Source of the DNA: Planctomycetota bacterium
Lineage (GTDB): Bacteria; Planctomycetota; GCA-002687715; DRQF01
Reading direction: 5' to 3'
Assembly: GCA_020639295.1 (NCBI GenBank)
Contig: JACKGY010000003.1
Coordinates: 434,001 to 498,000, forward strand
Length of the DNA stretch: 64,000 bases
Shown: positions 1-11,936 of the stretch, piece after piece
Position numbering within the stretch: position 1 is the stretch's first letter
How the letters are laid out: each line of letters opens with the position of its first letter
Notes under the pieces: generated by a model
The model's input: only the letters and a program-made list of their open reading frames with translations
What the model was told of the DNA's origin: nothing
Databases searched by the model: none
Position numbers and translations under genes: made by a program

Positions 1-662
1 CGGCGACCGATCTCTACTTCACCTTCATCGCCGACGTTCCGCCGGACGAGGACGGCTGCCTGCAGCGCATTCCCCGCAAGGGCCGGGCCGAGGTGCGCAA
101 GGCGATCGCCGACCCCGACCTCTCCTTCGCGATCGACGAGCTCGACCTGAAGGAGTTCCATCGCCTGTTCTCGATCAACAAGCGCAAGCTCGGCTCGCCG
201 CTGTTCCCGTCCAGCCTGTTCTGGCACGCCCGGAACATCTACGGCGAGGACGTGTCGGTCCTGTCGGTCAAGCGTCATGGCGAGACCATCGCCGCGGTGA
301 TGTCCTTCATCCATCGCGACACGATCATGCCCTACTACTCGGGTACCGCCCCGGGCGCGGAGACCTACCGGGCCAGCAACTACATGTACTATCAGCTGAT
401 GGTCTGGGCCTCGCAGCGCGGCCTCAAGCACTTCGACTTCGGCCGCAGCCGCGAGAACACCGGCGCCTACTCGTTCAAGAAGCACCAGGGCTTCGAGCCG
501 ACCCAGCTGCGCTACGACTACATCCTCAACACGGCCACCGAGGTCCCGTCGCTCAATCCCTCGAACCCGAAGTATCGCCTGGCCAAGAAGGCCTTCTCGT
601 CGATGCCGATCTGGATGGCCCAGAAGCTGGGTTCCTGGCTGGTCAAGCGGGCACCCTTCTGA
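1..662 (+). CDS. FemAB-like GNAT acyltransferase of XrtA/PEP-CTERM type (3' part)
   Basis: The frame is open from the first base of the window, so the 5' end lies outside. The visible 219 residues include an IPRKGRAEVRKAI stretch and a C-terminal FDFGRSRENTGAYSFKK block, both hallmarks of the FemAB-related family that occurs in XrtA/PEP-CTERM exopolysaccharide loci. Family members have two GNAT folds and are thought to transfer an acyl or aminoacyl group during surface polymer or protein assembly in the cytoplasm; the exact substrate is unknown. If the family assignment holds, an exosortase or exopolysaccharide cluster probably lies to the left of this window. The GTG at 93 is internal to the conserved region, not a start. 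Confidence 0.8.
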   Translation, partial: ATDLYFTFIADVPPDEDGCLQRIPRKGRAEVRKAIADPDLSFAIDELDLKEFHRLFSINKRKLGSPLFPSSLFWHARNIYGEDVSVLSVKRHGETIAAVMSFIHRDTIMPYYSGTAPGAETYRASNYMYYQLMVWASQRGLKHFDFGRSRENTGAYSFKKHQGFEPTQLRYDYILNTATEVPSLNPSNPKYRLAKKAFSSMPIWMAQKLGSWLVKRAPF

Positions 663-714
663 ACTTCGTCGCCTCGCGCTCGACCCCGCGGGCGCTTCCG
701 GTTGAAATGGGGCC

Positions 715-1431
715 ATGACCGGCAGGGGACGATTCGCCACGACGCGCTGGACCCTGATCCGCGCGGCCGCGGGCGCGGAGGGAGGGGATGCGCGCCTGGC
801 GCTCGAGGAACTCTGCGCGCTCTACTGGTACCCGCTCTACGCCTTCCTGCGGCGTTCGGGCCGCGACCGCGAGGTCGCCGGGGACCTGGTCCAGGGACTC
901 TTCCTGGTCCTTCTCGAGCGCCGGGATCTCGCCGGCCTGGCGGCCGAGGGCGGGCGCTTCCGCAGCTGGCTCCTCACCGCCCTGCGCCACCACGAGGCCC
1001 AGGTCGCCCGCGACGCGGCGCGGCTGAAGCGGGGTGGGGGCCGGACGATCCTCTCCTTCGATCTCGACCAGGCCGAGGATCGCTACGGCCGGGAGCCGCT
1101 CGATCAGCGGGGAGGGCCGGAGGGCCTCCTCCTTCGCCGCTGGGCGCTCTGCGCGCTGGAGGCTGCCCGGGCCCGGCTACGCGCCGAGGCCGAGGATCGG
1201 GGGCGGCTCGGCGTCCACGATGCCCTCTTGCCCTACCTGAGCTCGAGTCCGCCCCGGGGGGAGCTGGAGAAGCTCGCGGCCGGCCTCGGCATGGCGCCGG
1301 GAACTCTTAAGGTGGCGCTCCACCGCCAGCGCCGGCGCTTCGGGGAGATCCTCCGGGAGGTGGTGGCCGAGACGGTCGCCGAGGACGAGCTGGAGTCCGA
1401 GCTCGGTCTTCTCCTGGAGGCCTTGTCCTGA
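715..1431 (+). CDS. ECF-family RNA polymerase sigma factor (planctomycete type)
   Basis: 238 residues. The N-terminal TTRWTLI motif, followed by ALEELCALYWYPLYAFLRR and a region-2-like DLVQGLFLVLLERRDL, is characteristic of a large ECF sigma group common in Planctomycetota and relatives. Region 4 is seen around residues 180-215, where LAAGLGMAPGTLKVALHRQRRRF forms the promoter-binding helix-turn-helix. An acidic C-terminal tail follows. The gene lies 76 bp upstream of a Ser/Thr kinase with an N-terminal zinc ribbon, a pairing often seen for this sigma group, so phosphorylation-based control is a reasonable inference. An out-of-frame ATG at 702 was not used; ATG 715 opens the conserved N-terminus. 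Confidence 0.88.
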   Translation: MTGRGRFATTRWTLIRAAAGAEGGDARLALEELCALYWYPLYAFLRRSGRDREVAGDLVQGLFLVLLERRDLAGLAAEGGRFRSWLLTALRHHEAQVARDAARLKRGGGRTILSFDLDQAEDRYGREPLDQRGGPEGLLLRRWALCALEAARARLRAEAEDRGRLGVHDALLPYLSSSPPRGELEKLAAGLGMAPGTLKVALHRQRRRFGEILREVVAETVAEDELESELGLLLEALS

Positions 1432-1507
1432 CCGGTTCGCGAGAAATTCGTCGGCCCCGCGGTAACCGCGGGACCGGAACGGCGCGTCTGGGGGCAGGAG
1501 ACCGCTC

Positions 1508-3739
1508 ATGACCAGACACGAATCGACCTGCTCGCGCTGCGGCGCGCCCCTCGACGAGGCCTCGACCGACTGCCCCCGCTGCCTGCTCGCCCTCGCCGGA
1601 GCGCCGAGCGAACTGTTCACCGACTTCGATCAGGCCGCCGACGACGATGTCCCGGAACCCGAGGAGATCGGCCGGCGTCTGCCGCGCTTCGAGGTGGGCC
1701 GCCGGATCGGCCGCGGCGGCATGGGCGTCGTCTTCGCCGCCCGCGACCGGAAGCTCGACCGCGAGGTCGCGATCAAGATCCTCAGCCGGGATCTGACCCG
1801 TGCCGACGACTTCGTCCAGCGCTTCCTGCGCGAGGGTCGGATGCTGGCGCTGCTCAACCACCCGAACATCGTCACCGTCCACGATTTCGGCATGGAGGAG
1901 GGGCTCTGCTACCTGGTCATGGAGCTGATCGAGGGCTCGGATCTCCGCCGGGTCATCGCCGAGGGCGGCCTGAAGCCCGAGCAGGCCCTGGCCCTGGTCC
2001 CACAGATCTGCGAGGCCCTCCAGTACGCGCACGAGAAGGGCGTGGTCCACCGGGACATCAAGCCGGAGAACATCCTCCTTCGTCGCGACGGCCTGGTGAA
2101 GATCGCCGACTTCGGGATCGCCAAGATGACCGGCGAGGAGCGCGACCAACGCCTCACCCGAAGCCGCGCGGTCATCGGGACCCCGCAGTACATGGCGCCG
2201 GAACAGCTGGAGCGGCCGCTCGAGGTGGATCACCGCGCCGACATCTACGCCCTCGGCGTGGTCCTCTACGAGATGCTGACCGGCGAGCTGCCGCTGGGCC
2301 GCTTCGACCCGCCCTCGGCCCGCCTGGCGATCGATCTCCGGGTCGACGAGGTCGTCCTGCGGTCGCTGGAGAAGGCCCCGGAGCGGCGCTACCAGAGCGC
2401 CGGCGCGGTGAAGCTGGACGTCGAGGAGATCCGCCGGACTCCGGCGCCCCAGGCCGCGACCGGGCCCGAGCGCGAAGCCGCGAGCGGCGTGGCGACCGGC
2501 GCCCGTGGGTCTCGAGAGGAGGACGGTCTCCATCGGATCGTCACCCGGCAACGGGCGGTCATCCTGTTCCTGGCCCTCGTGGTCTGCGCGGTCGCCGTGA
2601 TCTCCTGGGACGGTTCCTGGCTCGGCTATCCCCTCGGCGATCTCCTCGATCGCCGCGCGCAGGAAGAGGGCGAGCCGGTCATCGAAGCCCGGGCGACCGG
2701 ATTCTCCGGTATCGTTCCCTTCAGCTTCGCCAACCAGATCATCGGCTCCGGCAGCGCCGACGACGTCCGCGAGCTGTTCGCCGACGCGCGGCCGCGGCGG
2801 ATACCCGGCGAGGAGTCGATCGCGCATCCGCTGTTCGTGGCGGCGCGACGCAAGGACCGCGAGATCATGCGCCTCGTGGCCGAGGCCTTCCCGAACGACC
2901 TCGATCCGAAGGACGCGCAGGGCGACACGCCGCTCATCGTCGCCATCCGTGAGGGCGCCGAGGCCAGCGCCGAATACCTGATCGACGCCGGCGCCGATCT
3001 CCGGGTGACCGGCGATCGCGGACGGACGCCGCTCTTGGTCGCGGCGATGAAGGGCAGCCGTCGGCTGGTCGAGCGTCTGCTCGACCGGCTGCCGCGGCCC
3101 GAGACCTTCGTCCGGGACCGCGACAACCGGGGGCCGATGCTCCTGGCGGCGCTCTCGGGCAATCCCTCGGTGGTGCAGGCGCTCCAGGCTCGCGACATCG
3201 ACGGCGCCTTCCTCGACGACCGCGACATGACGCCCCTCGACATCGCCGTCGCCGAAGGTCATCGCAAGCTCTTCGTGCCACTCCTCGGGGCGGGCGAGTA
3301 CGAGACCCCGGCCTACCTGATGCGTCGCTACCTCGATCGCGATGCCGAGGTCCCGCTCGAGCGCGTCATCCAGGCGCTCGACGACAACGATCCCGATCAG
3401 CTCGAGCTGGGCTCCACGAAGGGGCGCCTGATCATCAGGCACCCGGCGGTGACCCTGCGGCTCCTGGCGGTGGAGAATCTCACGATCCGAGGCTGGACCA
3501 CCCTCGTTCCCCAGGTCAGAGACGCTCTCGAACGGACGATGGCGGTCTTGCCGGAGAACGTCGAATCGCTCGAGCTGATCGACATCCGCCAGCTCTCGGC
3601 GGGCTCGGCCTGGAAGAAGATCCGCTTCTCTCGATCGGCCCTCGCGAGCTGGCAATCAGGGCCGATTCCTTGCACCATCGACGGCAGCGAGGGCACCCGG
3701 CCCGGCCAGGGGCTCGCGGCGGAGATCAAGGGATACTGA
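1508..3739 (+). CDS. Transmembrane Ser/Thr protein kinase with zinc ribbon and ankyrin repeats
   Basis: 743 residues. Domains in order: a two-CxxC zinc ribbon (C8, C11, C22, C25); a Hanks-type kinase at about 60-310 with glycine loop GRGGMGVVF, ATP lysine K90 in VAIK, catalytic HRD at 181-183, DFG at 201-203 and APE at 230-232; one transmembrane helix at about 350-367; then a periplasmic part with ankyrin-like repeats at about 440-590. All catalytic residues are present, so it should be active. The start follows an AGGAGA ribosome site. It sits just downstream of an ECF sigma factor, which is a likely target or co-regulated partner (inference). The extracytoplasmic ankyrin domain may sense a protein ligand. 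Confidence 0.9.
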   Translation: MTRHESTCSRCGAPLDEASTDCPRCLLALAGAPSELFTDFDQAADDDVPEPEEIGRRLPRFEVGRRIGRGGMGVVFAARDRKLDREVAIKILSRDLTRADDFVQRFLREGRMLALLNHPNIVTVHDFGMEEGLCYLVMELIEGSDLRRVIAEGGLKPEQALALVPQICEALQYAHEKGVVHRDIKPENILLRRDGLVKIADFGIAKMTGEERDQRLTRSRAVIGTPQYMAPEQLERPLEVDHRADIYALGVVLYEMLTGELPLGRFDPPSARLAIDLRVDEVVLRSLEKAPERRYQSAGAVKLDVEEIRRTPAPQAATGPEREAASGVATGARGSREEDGLHRIVTRQRAVILFLALVVCAVAVISWDGSWLGYPLGDLLDRRAQEEGEPVIEARATGFSGIVPFSFANQIIGSGSADDVRELFADARPRRIPGEESIAHPLFVAARRKDREIMRLVAEAFPNDLDPKDAQGDTPLIVAIREGAEASAEYLIDAGADLRVTGDRGRTPLLVAAMKGSRRLVERLLDRLPRPETFVRDRDNRGPMLLAALSGNPSVVQALQARDIDGAFLDDRDMTPLDIAVAEGHRKLFVPLLGAGEYETPAYLMRRYLDRDAEVPLERVIQALDDNDPDQLELGSTKGRLIIRHPAVTLRLLAVENLTIRGWTTLVPQVRDALERTMAVLPENVESLELIDIRQLSAGSAWKKIRFSRSALASWQSGPIPCTIDGSEGTRPGQGLAAEIKGY

Positions 3740-3749
3740 GGAGCGGACG

Positions 3750-4487
3750 ATGAGCGGCGAAACGAGGGACGAGACCATGGCCCGGGCGCGTCGGGCCCGA
3801 CTGTTCCTGAGGCGACTGCGCACGGGCGTCCTGGCCACGATGTCCCTCGAACTGCCGGGCTACCCCTTCGGCTCGATCACCCCCTTCGCGCTGACCCACG
3901 AGGGTCGGCCCCTGATCCAGGTCAGCGACATCGCCCAGCACACGCGGAACATGCTGGCCGACCCGAAGGTCTCGCTGATCGCGGCGGAGGAGGGCGGCGG
4001 GAACGCCCAGGCCAGGGGTCGGATCACCGTCGTCGGGGACGCCCGTCCGGTGCCGACCGACGAGGCCGAGGCCATGGCGGAGCGCTATCAGGCCGCCTTT
4101 CCCGAGTCGCGGGCCTACTCCCAGGCCCACGGCTTCTCCTACTTCCAGATCGAGCCGCGACGGATCCGCTTCATCGGTGGTTTCGGCGACATCTTCTGGG
4201 TCGAGGCCGAGGATTGGCTCCTGCCGCGCCCCGAGTGGGCGGCCGACGAGTCCGCGGCGGTCGCGCACATGAACGAGGACCATCGCGAGGCCCTCGCCGC
4301 CATCGCGGCGCGTTTCCTCGATCGTCACGATGCCGAGACGCGGCTCGTGGCCTGCGATCCCGAGGGCTGCGAGCTCGTCATCGGCGGCGACCGTGGCCGG
4401 GTCGACTTCGAGAGCCCGGCTCTGGACCGGGACGGCCTGCGCCGCGAACTCGTCGCCCTGGCGCGGCGGGCCCGCGCCTCGGACTGA
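3750..4487 (+). CDS. HugZ-like FMN-binding split-barrel protein with DUF2470 domain
   Basis: 245 residues. Residues about 10-150 resemble the pyridoxamine-5'-phosphate-oxidase-like split barrel (region SDIAQHTRNMLADPKVSL), and the last 80 residues carry the DUF2470 signature AVAHMNEDHREAL. This two-domain order is that of the HugZ/heme-utilisation family, some of which degrade heme while others are of unknown function. The first helix is short and basic, with no signal peptide, so the protein is cytoplasmic. A GAGGAG ribosome site lies 7 bp before ATG 3750, and the gene starts 10 bp after the kinase gene. Heme oxygenase activity is possible but not shown by the sequence. Confidence 0.8.
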   Translation: MSGETRDETMARARRARLFLRRLRTGVLATMSLELPGYPFGSITPFALTHEGRPLIQVSDIAQHTRNMLADPKVSLIAAEEGGGNAQARGRITVVGDARPVPTDEAEAMAERYQAAFPESRAYSQAHGFSYFQIEPRRIRFIGGFGDIFWVEAEDWLLPRPEWAADESAAVAHMNEDHREALAAIAARFLDRHDAETRLVACDPEGCELVIGGDRGRVDFESPALDRDGLRRELVALARRARASD

Positions 4488-4570
4488 TCGCCAAGGGAGG
4501 ACCCGGGGCTCGATTGATCGATCGGGCGGCTGTCCGTACACTCGGCGGCGCGGACAGCGGAGAAGGCAGC

Positions 4571-5928
<1,358 letters not shown>

Positions 5929-5929
<1 letters not shown>

Positions 5930-6705
5930 TGGCCCCGATCCTGCGCGAGGAGCTGGCCCCGTCGGCGCGCGTCTGGATGGTCTCCGACGTGCACCTGGTC
6001 GACGGCGATCAGGCCTATCTCGACCAGTTCCTGTCCTTCCTCGACGCGGCCGCGGCGGCCGACCTGGACCAGTTCCTGGTCTTCGGCGACCTGTTCGAGT
6101 TCTGGATCGGCGACCGCCAGGGCCGCCAGGCCTTCTACGAGCCGCTCTTTCACCGCCTGCGCGGCCTGGTGGCGCGAGGGACGCGGGTGGGCCTCCTGCG
6201 CGGGAACCGGGATTTCCTGATCGGGACGCTCTTCGAGGCGATCGGCGCCGAGATCCTCCCCGACGAGGTCGAGTTCGATCTCGGGGGCCAGCGGCTGCAC
6301 CTCTCCCACGGCGATCAGTTCTGCATCGAGGATCTCTCCTACCAGCGCGCCCGGAGCGTGTTCCGCTCGCGTCCGATCTTCTGGCTGTCGCGGGTGCTGC
6401 CGGGCTGGCTCGGGCGCTTCCTGGCCCGCTCCTACCGGGGGATCAGCGAAAGAAAGAAGGCCCGCAAGAAGGCCTCGACCGGGAACCGGTTCCACACCAT
6501 CGAGGCCGGGCTCAGGCGCGCGCTTGCGGCCGGGGGCCAGGAGATCGTGGTCTGTGGCCACATCCATCACTTCGCCGAGACCCGGATCGAGCTGGAAGGC
6601 CGACCGGTCCGGGTCCTGACCACGGGTGCCTGGGAGGAGGAGGGGCCGAACTACGTCGCGATCGAGGCCGGACGGCCGTTCTTGCGCCGTCACCCGGCCT
6701 CCTGA
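5929..6705 (+). CDS. lpxH: UDP-2,3-diacylglucosamine diphosphatase-like metallophosphoesterase
   Basis: 258 residues. The calcineurin-like metal motifs are complete: SDVHL near residue 16, FGDLFEFWIGD, GNRD, SHGDQF and GHIHHF. The FEFWIGD context and the RKKASTGNRFHTIEAGL-like segment match the LpxH branch, which hydrolyses UDP-2,3-diacylglucosamine to lipid X in lipid A synthesis at the inner face of the cytoplasmic membrane. Length is close to typical LpxH (about 240). The ATG shares one base with the TGA of the preceding regulator gene, so they are probably cotranslated. LpxH-like proteins in PVC bacteria are not always proven enzymes, so the function is likely rather than certain. Confidence 0.8.
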
Positions 6706-6844
6706 GCGCCGCCGGCGGCCGGTTGCTGGCCCTTGCCCCAAGCCGGGCTTTTGCACATGGTTGCGGCTCGAATTCCCGCTCCGACCAGGCCTTGTGCCGA
6801 GGTCGCGGGCTGGCGCTGCAAGTCGTTTTCGGTCAAGGGTTTCA

Positions 6845-7519
6845 ATGCCTCGGTTGCAGGTGGTGACGATCGACGGTCCGGCAGGAGCCGGCAAGAGCAC
6901 GGTGGCGCGACGCGTCGCCGAAGGGCTCGGATTCCGTTTTCTCGACACCGGAGCCATGTATCGGGGCGTGACTCTGGTGGCCGACGAGGCCGGGATCGCT
7001 CCCACCGACGAGGCCGGTCTGGAGGCCATGCTGGCCGGACTCGAGCTGGACTTCGATTCCCGGGGTCGGCTGGTCGTCGCCGGCCGCGACCGGAGCGAGG
7101 CGATCCGCGGTCGCGAGGTCACCGCGCGGGTCTCCGCCTATGCCGCGAGCCCCGCCGTCCGCGCGGCGATGGGGCGCTTGCAGCGGCAGATCGGCGAGAA
7201 GGGCGCGCTCGTCTGCGAGGGCCGCGACATGGGCACCGACGTCTTCCCGGACGCGGCGGTGCGCATCTATCTGGACGCCTCCGCCGAGGTCCGCATGGAG
7301 CGGCGGGCGCTGGAACTGGAGAACAAGGGCGAGGTGGTCGATCGCGATCGCCTGCTCGAGGAGATCAGGGCACGGGACGCGGCCGATTCGAGCCGCGCCG
7401 TCGCACCGTTGAGGCGGATACCGGAACAGACCTACGTCGACTCGAGTGCGCTCGATCGCGACCAGGTCATCGACCGGTTGCTCGCCATCGCGCGGGAGGG
7501 CCTCGCCATCGAGGCCTGA
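6845..7519 (+). CDS. cmk: Cytidylate kinase
   Basis: 224 residues, the usual length. It phosphorylates CMP and dCMP with ATP. The P-loop IDGPAGAGKSTVARR lies at about residues 7-21, followed by FLDTGAMYRGVT (nucleotide-binding), the CEGRDMGTDVFPDA motif and the DAADSSRAVAPL lid-region motif, all specific to Cmk. ATG 6845 is used because it sits directly before the conserved LQVVTIDGPAG; the frame is open upstream but carries no conserved sequence. It is followed by rpsA, as in many bacteria. Confidence 0.95.
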   Translation: MPRLQVVTIDGPAGAGKSTVARRVAEGLGFRFLDTGAMYRGVTLVADEAGIAPTDEAGLEAMLAGLELDFDSRGRLVVAGRDRSEAIRGREVTARVSAYAASPAVRAAMGRLQRQIGEKGALVCEGRDMGTDVFPDAAVRIYLDASAEVRMERRALELENKGEVVDRDRLLEEIRARDAADSSRAVAPLRRIPEQTYVDSSALDRDQVIDRLLAIAREGLAIEA

Positions 7520-7662
7520 TCGCCGGGTGTGATCAGGGTGTGGGTCACCCGTCCACGACGTGTCACGGTGACGCGTCGGACGAACGACCGGTCGGAGAGA
7601 TTTGGAAACGGAGCCGCGACGCCCAGCCGTGCCGGCCGAGGCGACTCCGAACTGGAGCTCAG
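7520..7662 (+). other. rpsA leader region
   Basis: These 143 bases between cmk and rpsA contain a CGGGTG...CACCCG inverted pair starting near 7525 and a second GTCAC...GTGAC pair near 7562, then an A/T-richer stretch just before the rpsA start. S1 synthesis is autoregulated through leader structure in other bacteria; whether this leader does so cannot be told from sequence alone. Confidence 0.3.
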
Positions 7663-9393
<1,731 letters not shown>

Positions 9394-9407
9394 TCCTGTA
9401 GATCGCG

Positions 9408-9438
9408 GAGGGGGAGAGGGCGACCTCTCCCCCTCTTC
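9408..9438 (+). terminator. Hairpin terminator after rpsA
   Basis: A perfect 12-bp stem (9408-9419 with 9424-9435) closes a GCGA loop and is followed by TTCG rather than a long T run. It lies 14 bp after the rpsA stop. The weak T tract suggests incomplete termination or read-through into the lipoprotein gene. Confidence 0.65.
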
Positions 9439-9475
9439 GTCGCGCCGGCCGGCCGGCGCCGAGGAGGGAGTTAGC

Positions 9476-10579
9476 GTGTCCAAGTCGTCGACCGGGCGCA
9501 TCTGGACGATCCTCGCCCTCCTCCTGAGCCTCCTCGTGCTGCCGATCTCCTGTGGCAGCAGCCCCCGCGAGGCCGAGGAGGAGGCGAGCGTCGAGGGCGT
9601 CATCCTGCCGCGGACCCCGCCCACGAGTGTCGCGCTCAGCGAGGAGCAGCGACTCGAGCAGGAGAACCAGCTCCAGAGCCTCCTCGACCAGGCGGCCCTC
9701 CTGCACGTCAAGGAGGACTACCGGGCGGCGCTGGAGGTCATCCGCATCGCCGCCACGATGAACCCGCCGGAGCCCTTCGGCCACCGGTTCCGCGCCCTGG
9801 AGATCAAGGTTCGCGCCGATCTCCTGCGGCGGTGCTACCTCGACGCCTTCGTGCGCTTCGATCGGCCCTGGTACACGATCGGCGAGACCATCGAGGGTGA
9901 GATCATCCTGATGAACATCTCGGACCAGCTCCTGGTGGTGCCGGCCACGACGATGGTCGCCGCGCCGGATCCGGCACCGGGGGCCGAGAGCGCCGAGCAG
10001 GAGTCGCGCAGCGTGGTCCGCTCGGTCATGACCTACCGCGAGTACCTGCCCAGCAACACGGTGATCACCAATCGCCAGACCGAGAACTTCGGCATTCCGC
10101 AGGACATCCGGCTCCAGCCGGGCGAGACCCATCGCATCCCGGTGGCGATCGACACCAACGACATCAACGTCGCCGGCCAGATGTACCGGCGTTACCGGAT
10201 CGCCTGCAGTCTCCATGCGGCCGAGATCCGCGTCGGCGACGAGATCTTCCACGGCGTCCTGGAGTACCGCCCGGCCCACGCCGGCGTGTTTCCGCGCAAT
10301 GCCGAGCACCTCGCCGACGAGCCCATGACCCGGGTGCGCCAGGCGCTGGCCAAGGCCAGCCCTCTCCATCTGTCGCTGGCCGCCGCCTTCATCGACCCTC
10401 GCGACCAGGCGCAGTGCCGCGCCTACGAGGATTTCTGTCTCGAGGAGCTGGAGCGCCCGGAAGGCCTGCCCCGCATGCAGGACGCGCTGATGTGCGGCCT
10501 GGCGATCCTCCAGGACGACGAGAACAATCGCAGCAAGGAAGACTGGATCTCATGGCTGAGGAAGAGAAGGCGGCGCTGA
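9476..10579 (+). CDS. Putative lipoprotein of unknown function
   Basis: 367 residues from GTG 9476, preceded by a GAGGAGGGAG ribosome site. The N-terminus has a basic start, a hydrophobic run and a lipobox-like PISC with the lipidated cysteine at 26, so export and lipid anchoring are predicted. After a charged, probably helical region (about 45-115), a beta-rich part follows (about 118-275) with the phrases RPWYTIGETIEGEI and LQPGETHRIPVAID, which look like an immunoglobulin-like accessory fold. I do not recognise the family. It overlaps the tyrS start by 28 bp and is probably cotranscribed with it. Confidence 0.7.
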   Translation: MSKSSTGRIWTILALLLSLLVLPISCGSSPREAEEEASVEGVILPRTPPTSVALSEEQRLEQENQLQSLLDQAALLHVKEDYRAALEVIRIAATMNPPEPFGHRFRALEIKVRADLLRRCYLDAFVRFDRPWYTIGETIEGEIILMNISDQLLVVPATTMVAAPDPAPGAESAEQESRSVVRSVMTYREYLPSNTVITNRQTENFGIPQDIRLQPGETHRIPVAIDTNDINVAGQMYRRYRIACSLHAAEIRVGDEIFHGVLEYRPAHAGVFPRNAEHLADEPMTRVRQALAKASPLHLSLAAAFIDPRDQAQCRAYEDFCLEELERPEGLPRMQDALMCGLAILQDDENNRSKEDWISWLRKRRRR

Positions 10580-11820
10580 ACGAGGCCGCGCGGCCCGATC
10601 CGAAGATCGAGGCCGAGGTGGAGCGCCAGGTCGAGGCCCTGCGCTGGGGCACGGTCGAGTTGATCGGCGAGGACGACCTGCGGCGCAAGCTGCGCCGTTC
10701 GGTCACGACCGGCGTGCCGCTCCGGGTCAAGCTGGGTGTCGACCCGACGGCGCACGATCTGCACGTCGGTTTCACCGTTCCGTTGACCAAGCTGCGGATC
10801 TTCCAGGACCTTGGCCACCTGCCGGTGCTGATCATCGGCGACGCGACCGCCATGGTCGGGGACCCGACCGGCAAGAACAAGGCGCGTCCTCAGCTCACCC
10901 GTGAGATGGTCGACGACTACGCCCGGAGCTATCTGGAGCAGGCGGCCCTGGTGCTCGACCTCGAGCGCTGCGAGCTCAGGCGCAACTCCGAGTGGCTGCA
11001 TGCCCTCGGCTTCACCGGCCTGATCGAGCTGGTCGCCAAGGCCACGGTCGCCCAGATGCTGGTCCGCGACGACTTCGCCAAGCGCTACGCCGAGGGCACG
11101 GCCATCTACCTTCACGAGCTGGTCTACCCCCTGATGCAGGGCCACGACTCGGTCGTGGTCCGCGCCGACGTCGAACTCGGCGGGCAGGATCAGCTCTTCA
11201 ACCTGCTGATCGGCCGGCAGCTGCAGCGCGAGGCCGGCCAGGAGGAGCAGGTCTGCATGATGGGGCCGCTCCTCGTCGGCCTCGACGGCAAGAAGAAGAT
11301 GTCCAAGTCGGCCGGCAACTACGTCGGCATCTCCGAGCCCGCCGGCGAGATGTTCGGCAAGATCATGAGCATCCCCGACGAGGCGATGCTCGACTGGTTC
11401 GTGCTCGCCGCCCGGATGCCGAAGGCGGAAGCCGAGGCCCTGATCGCGGCCGGCGGCCACCCGCGCGAGCTCAAGGATCAGCTGGCCCGTCTGGTGGTCG
11501 CCCGCTTCCACGATGGCCGCGCCGCGGAGGAGGCCTCCGCGACCTTCCGCCGCGTGATCAGCAACAAGGAGACGCCGGAGGAGATGCCCGAGCTGCGGCT
11601 CGCGGCGACGGAACTCGCCGAGGGCGGGATCTCGGCGATCCGCCTGGTCGTGCTGGCGGGCTACGCCGCCTCGAACGGGGAGGCGCGTCGCCTGGTCCAG
11701 CAGGGCGGTGTCCGTCTCGATGGCGAGCCGGTCACGGACCCGACCGCCGCGTTGACCCTCGCCGGCGGCGAGGTCCTGAAGGTCGGCAAGCGGAACTTCG
11801 CCCGCATCCTGCTCGACTGA
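10552..11820 (+). CDS. tyrS: Tyrosyl-tRNA synthetase
   Basis: 422 residues. Class I synthetase that charges tRNA-Tyr. The HIGH-type signature appears as HVGF at 71-74, the KMSKS loop is intact at 249-253, and the C-terminal S4 RNA-binding domain occupies about 358-420 (SNGEARRLVQQGGVRLDG). The N-terminal extension of about 35 residues and the GQDQLFNLLIGR motif fit the TyrS subgroup with a bacterial S4 tail. ATG 10552 lies inside the 3' end of the lipoprotein gene, a 28-bp overlap that suggests coupling. No T-box leader is visible. Confidence 0.95.
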   Translation: MAEEEKAALNEAARPDPKIEAEVERQVEALRWGTVELIGEDDLRRKLRRSVTTGVPLRVKLGVDPTAHDLHVGFTVPLTKLRIFQDLGHLPVLIIGDATAMVGDPTGKNKARPQLTREMVDDYARSYLEQAALVLDLERCELRRNSEWLHALGFTGLIELVAKATVAQMLVRDDFAKRYAEGTAIYLHELVYPLMQGHDSVVVRADVELGGQDQLFNLLIGRQLQREAGQEEQVCMMGPLLVGLDGKKKMSKSAGNYVGISEPAGEMFGKIMSIPDEAMLDWFVLAARMPKAEAEALIAAGGHPRELKDQLARLVVARFHDGRAAEEASATFRRVISNKETPEEMPELRLAATELAEGGISAIRLVVLAGYAASNGEARRLVQQGGVRLDGEPVTDPTAALTLAGGEVLKVGKRNFARILLD

Positions 11821-11852
11821 GGACTAGCGCCGAGGCCACGGGCCCGTATCTG

Positions 11853-11873
11853 CGGCAGGATGGGCGCCTGCCG
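11853..11873 (+). terminator. Weak hairpin after tyrS
   Basis: A 7-bp CGGCAGG/CCTGCCG stem (11853-11859 with 11867-11873) encloses a 7-base loop. A longer GGCCACGG/CCGTGGCC pair (11834-11841 with 11871-11878) could form as an alternative. There is no adjacent T tract, so terminator activity is uncertain. Confidence 0.35.
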
Positions 11874-11891
11874 TGGCCGGGCCCGCTTTGT

Positions 11892-11897
11892 TACAAT
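11892..11897 (+). promoter_or_regulatory. Candidate -10 element for the gene at 11937
   Basis: TACAAT stands out in GC-rich surroundings 40 bp before the start codon. The matching -35 position (about 11869-11874, TGCCGT) is a poor fit to TTGACA, so this is only a candidate. Confidence 0.35.
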
Positions 11898-11936
11898 CCG
11901 GCGCAACGTGTGAACCGAAGCACAAGGACTCCGACG

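Noticed and set aside
1307..3655. Long open frame on the - strand across the kinase gene
   Set aside because: High GC leaves long stop-free frames; the translation is low-complexity, Arg/Asp/Gly-rich with no conserved motif, and the + strand gene has full kinase motifs.
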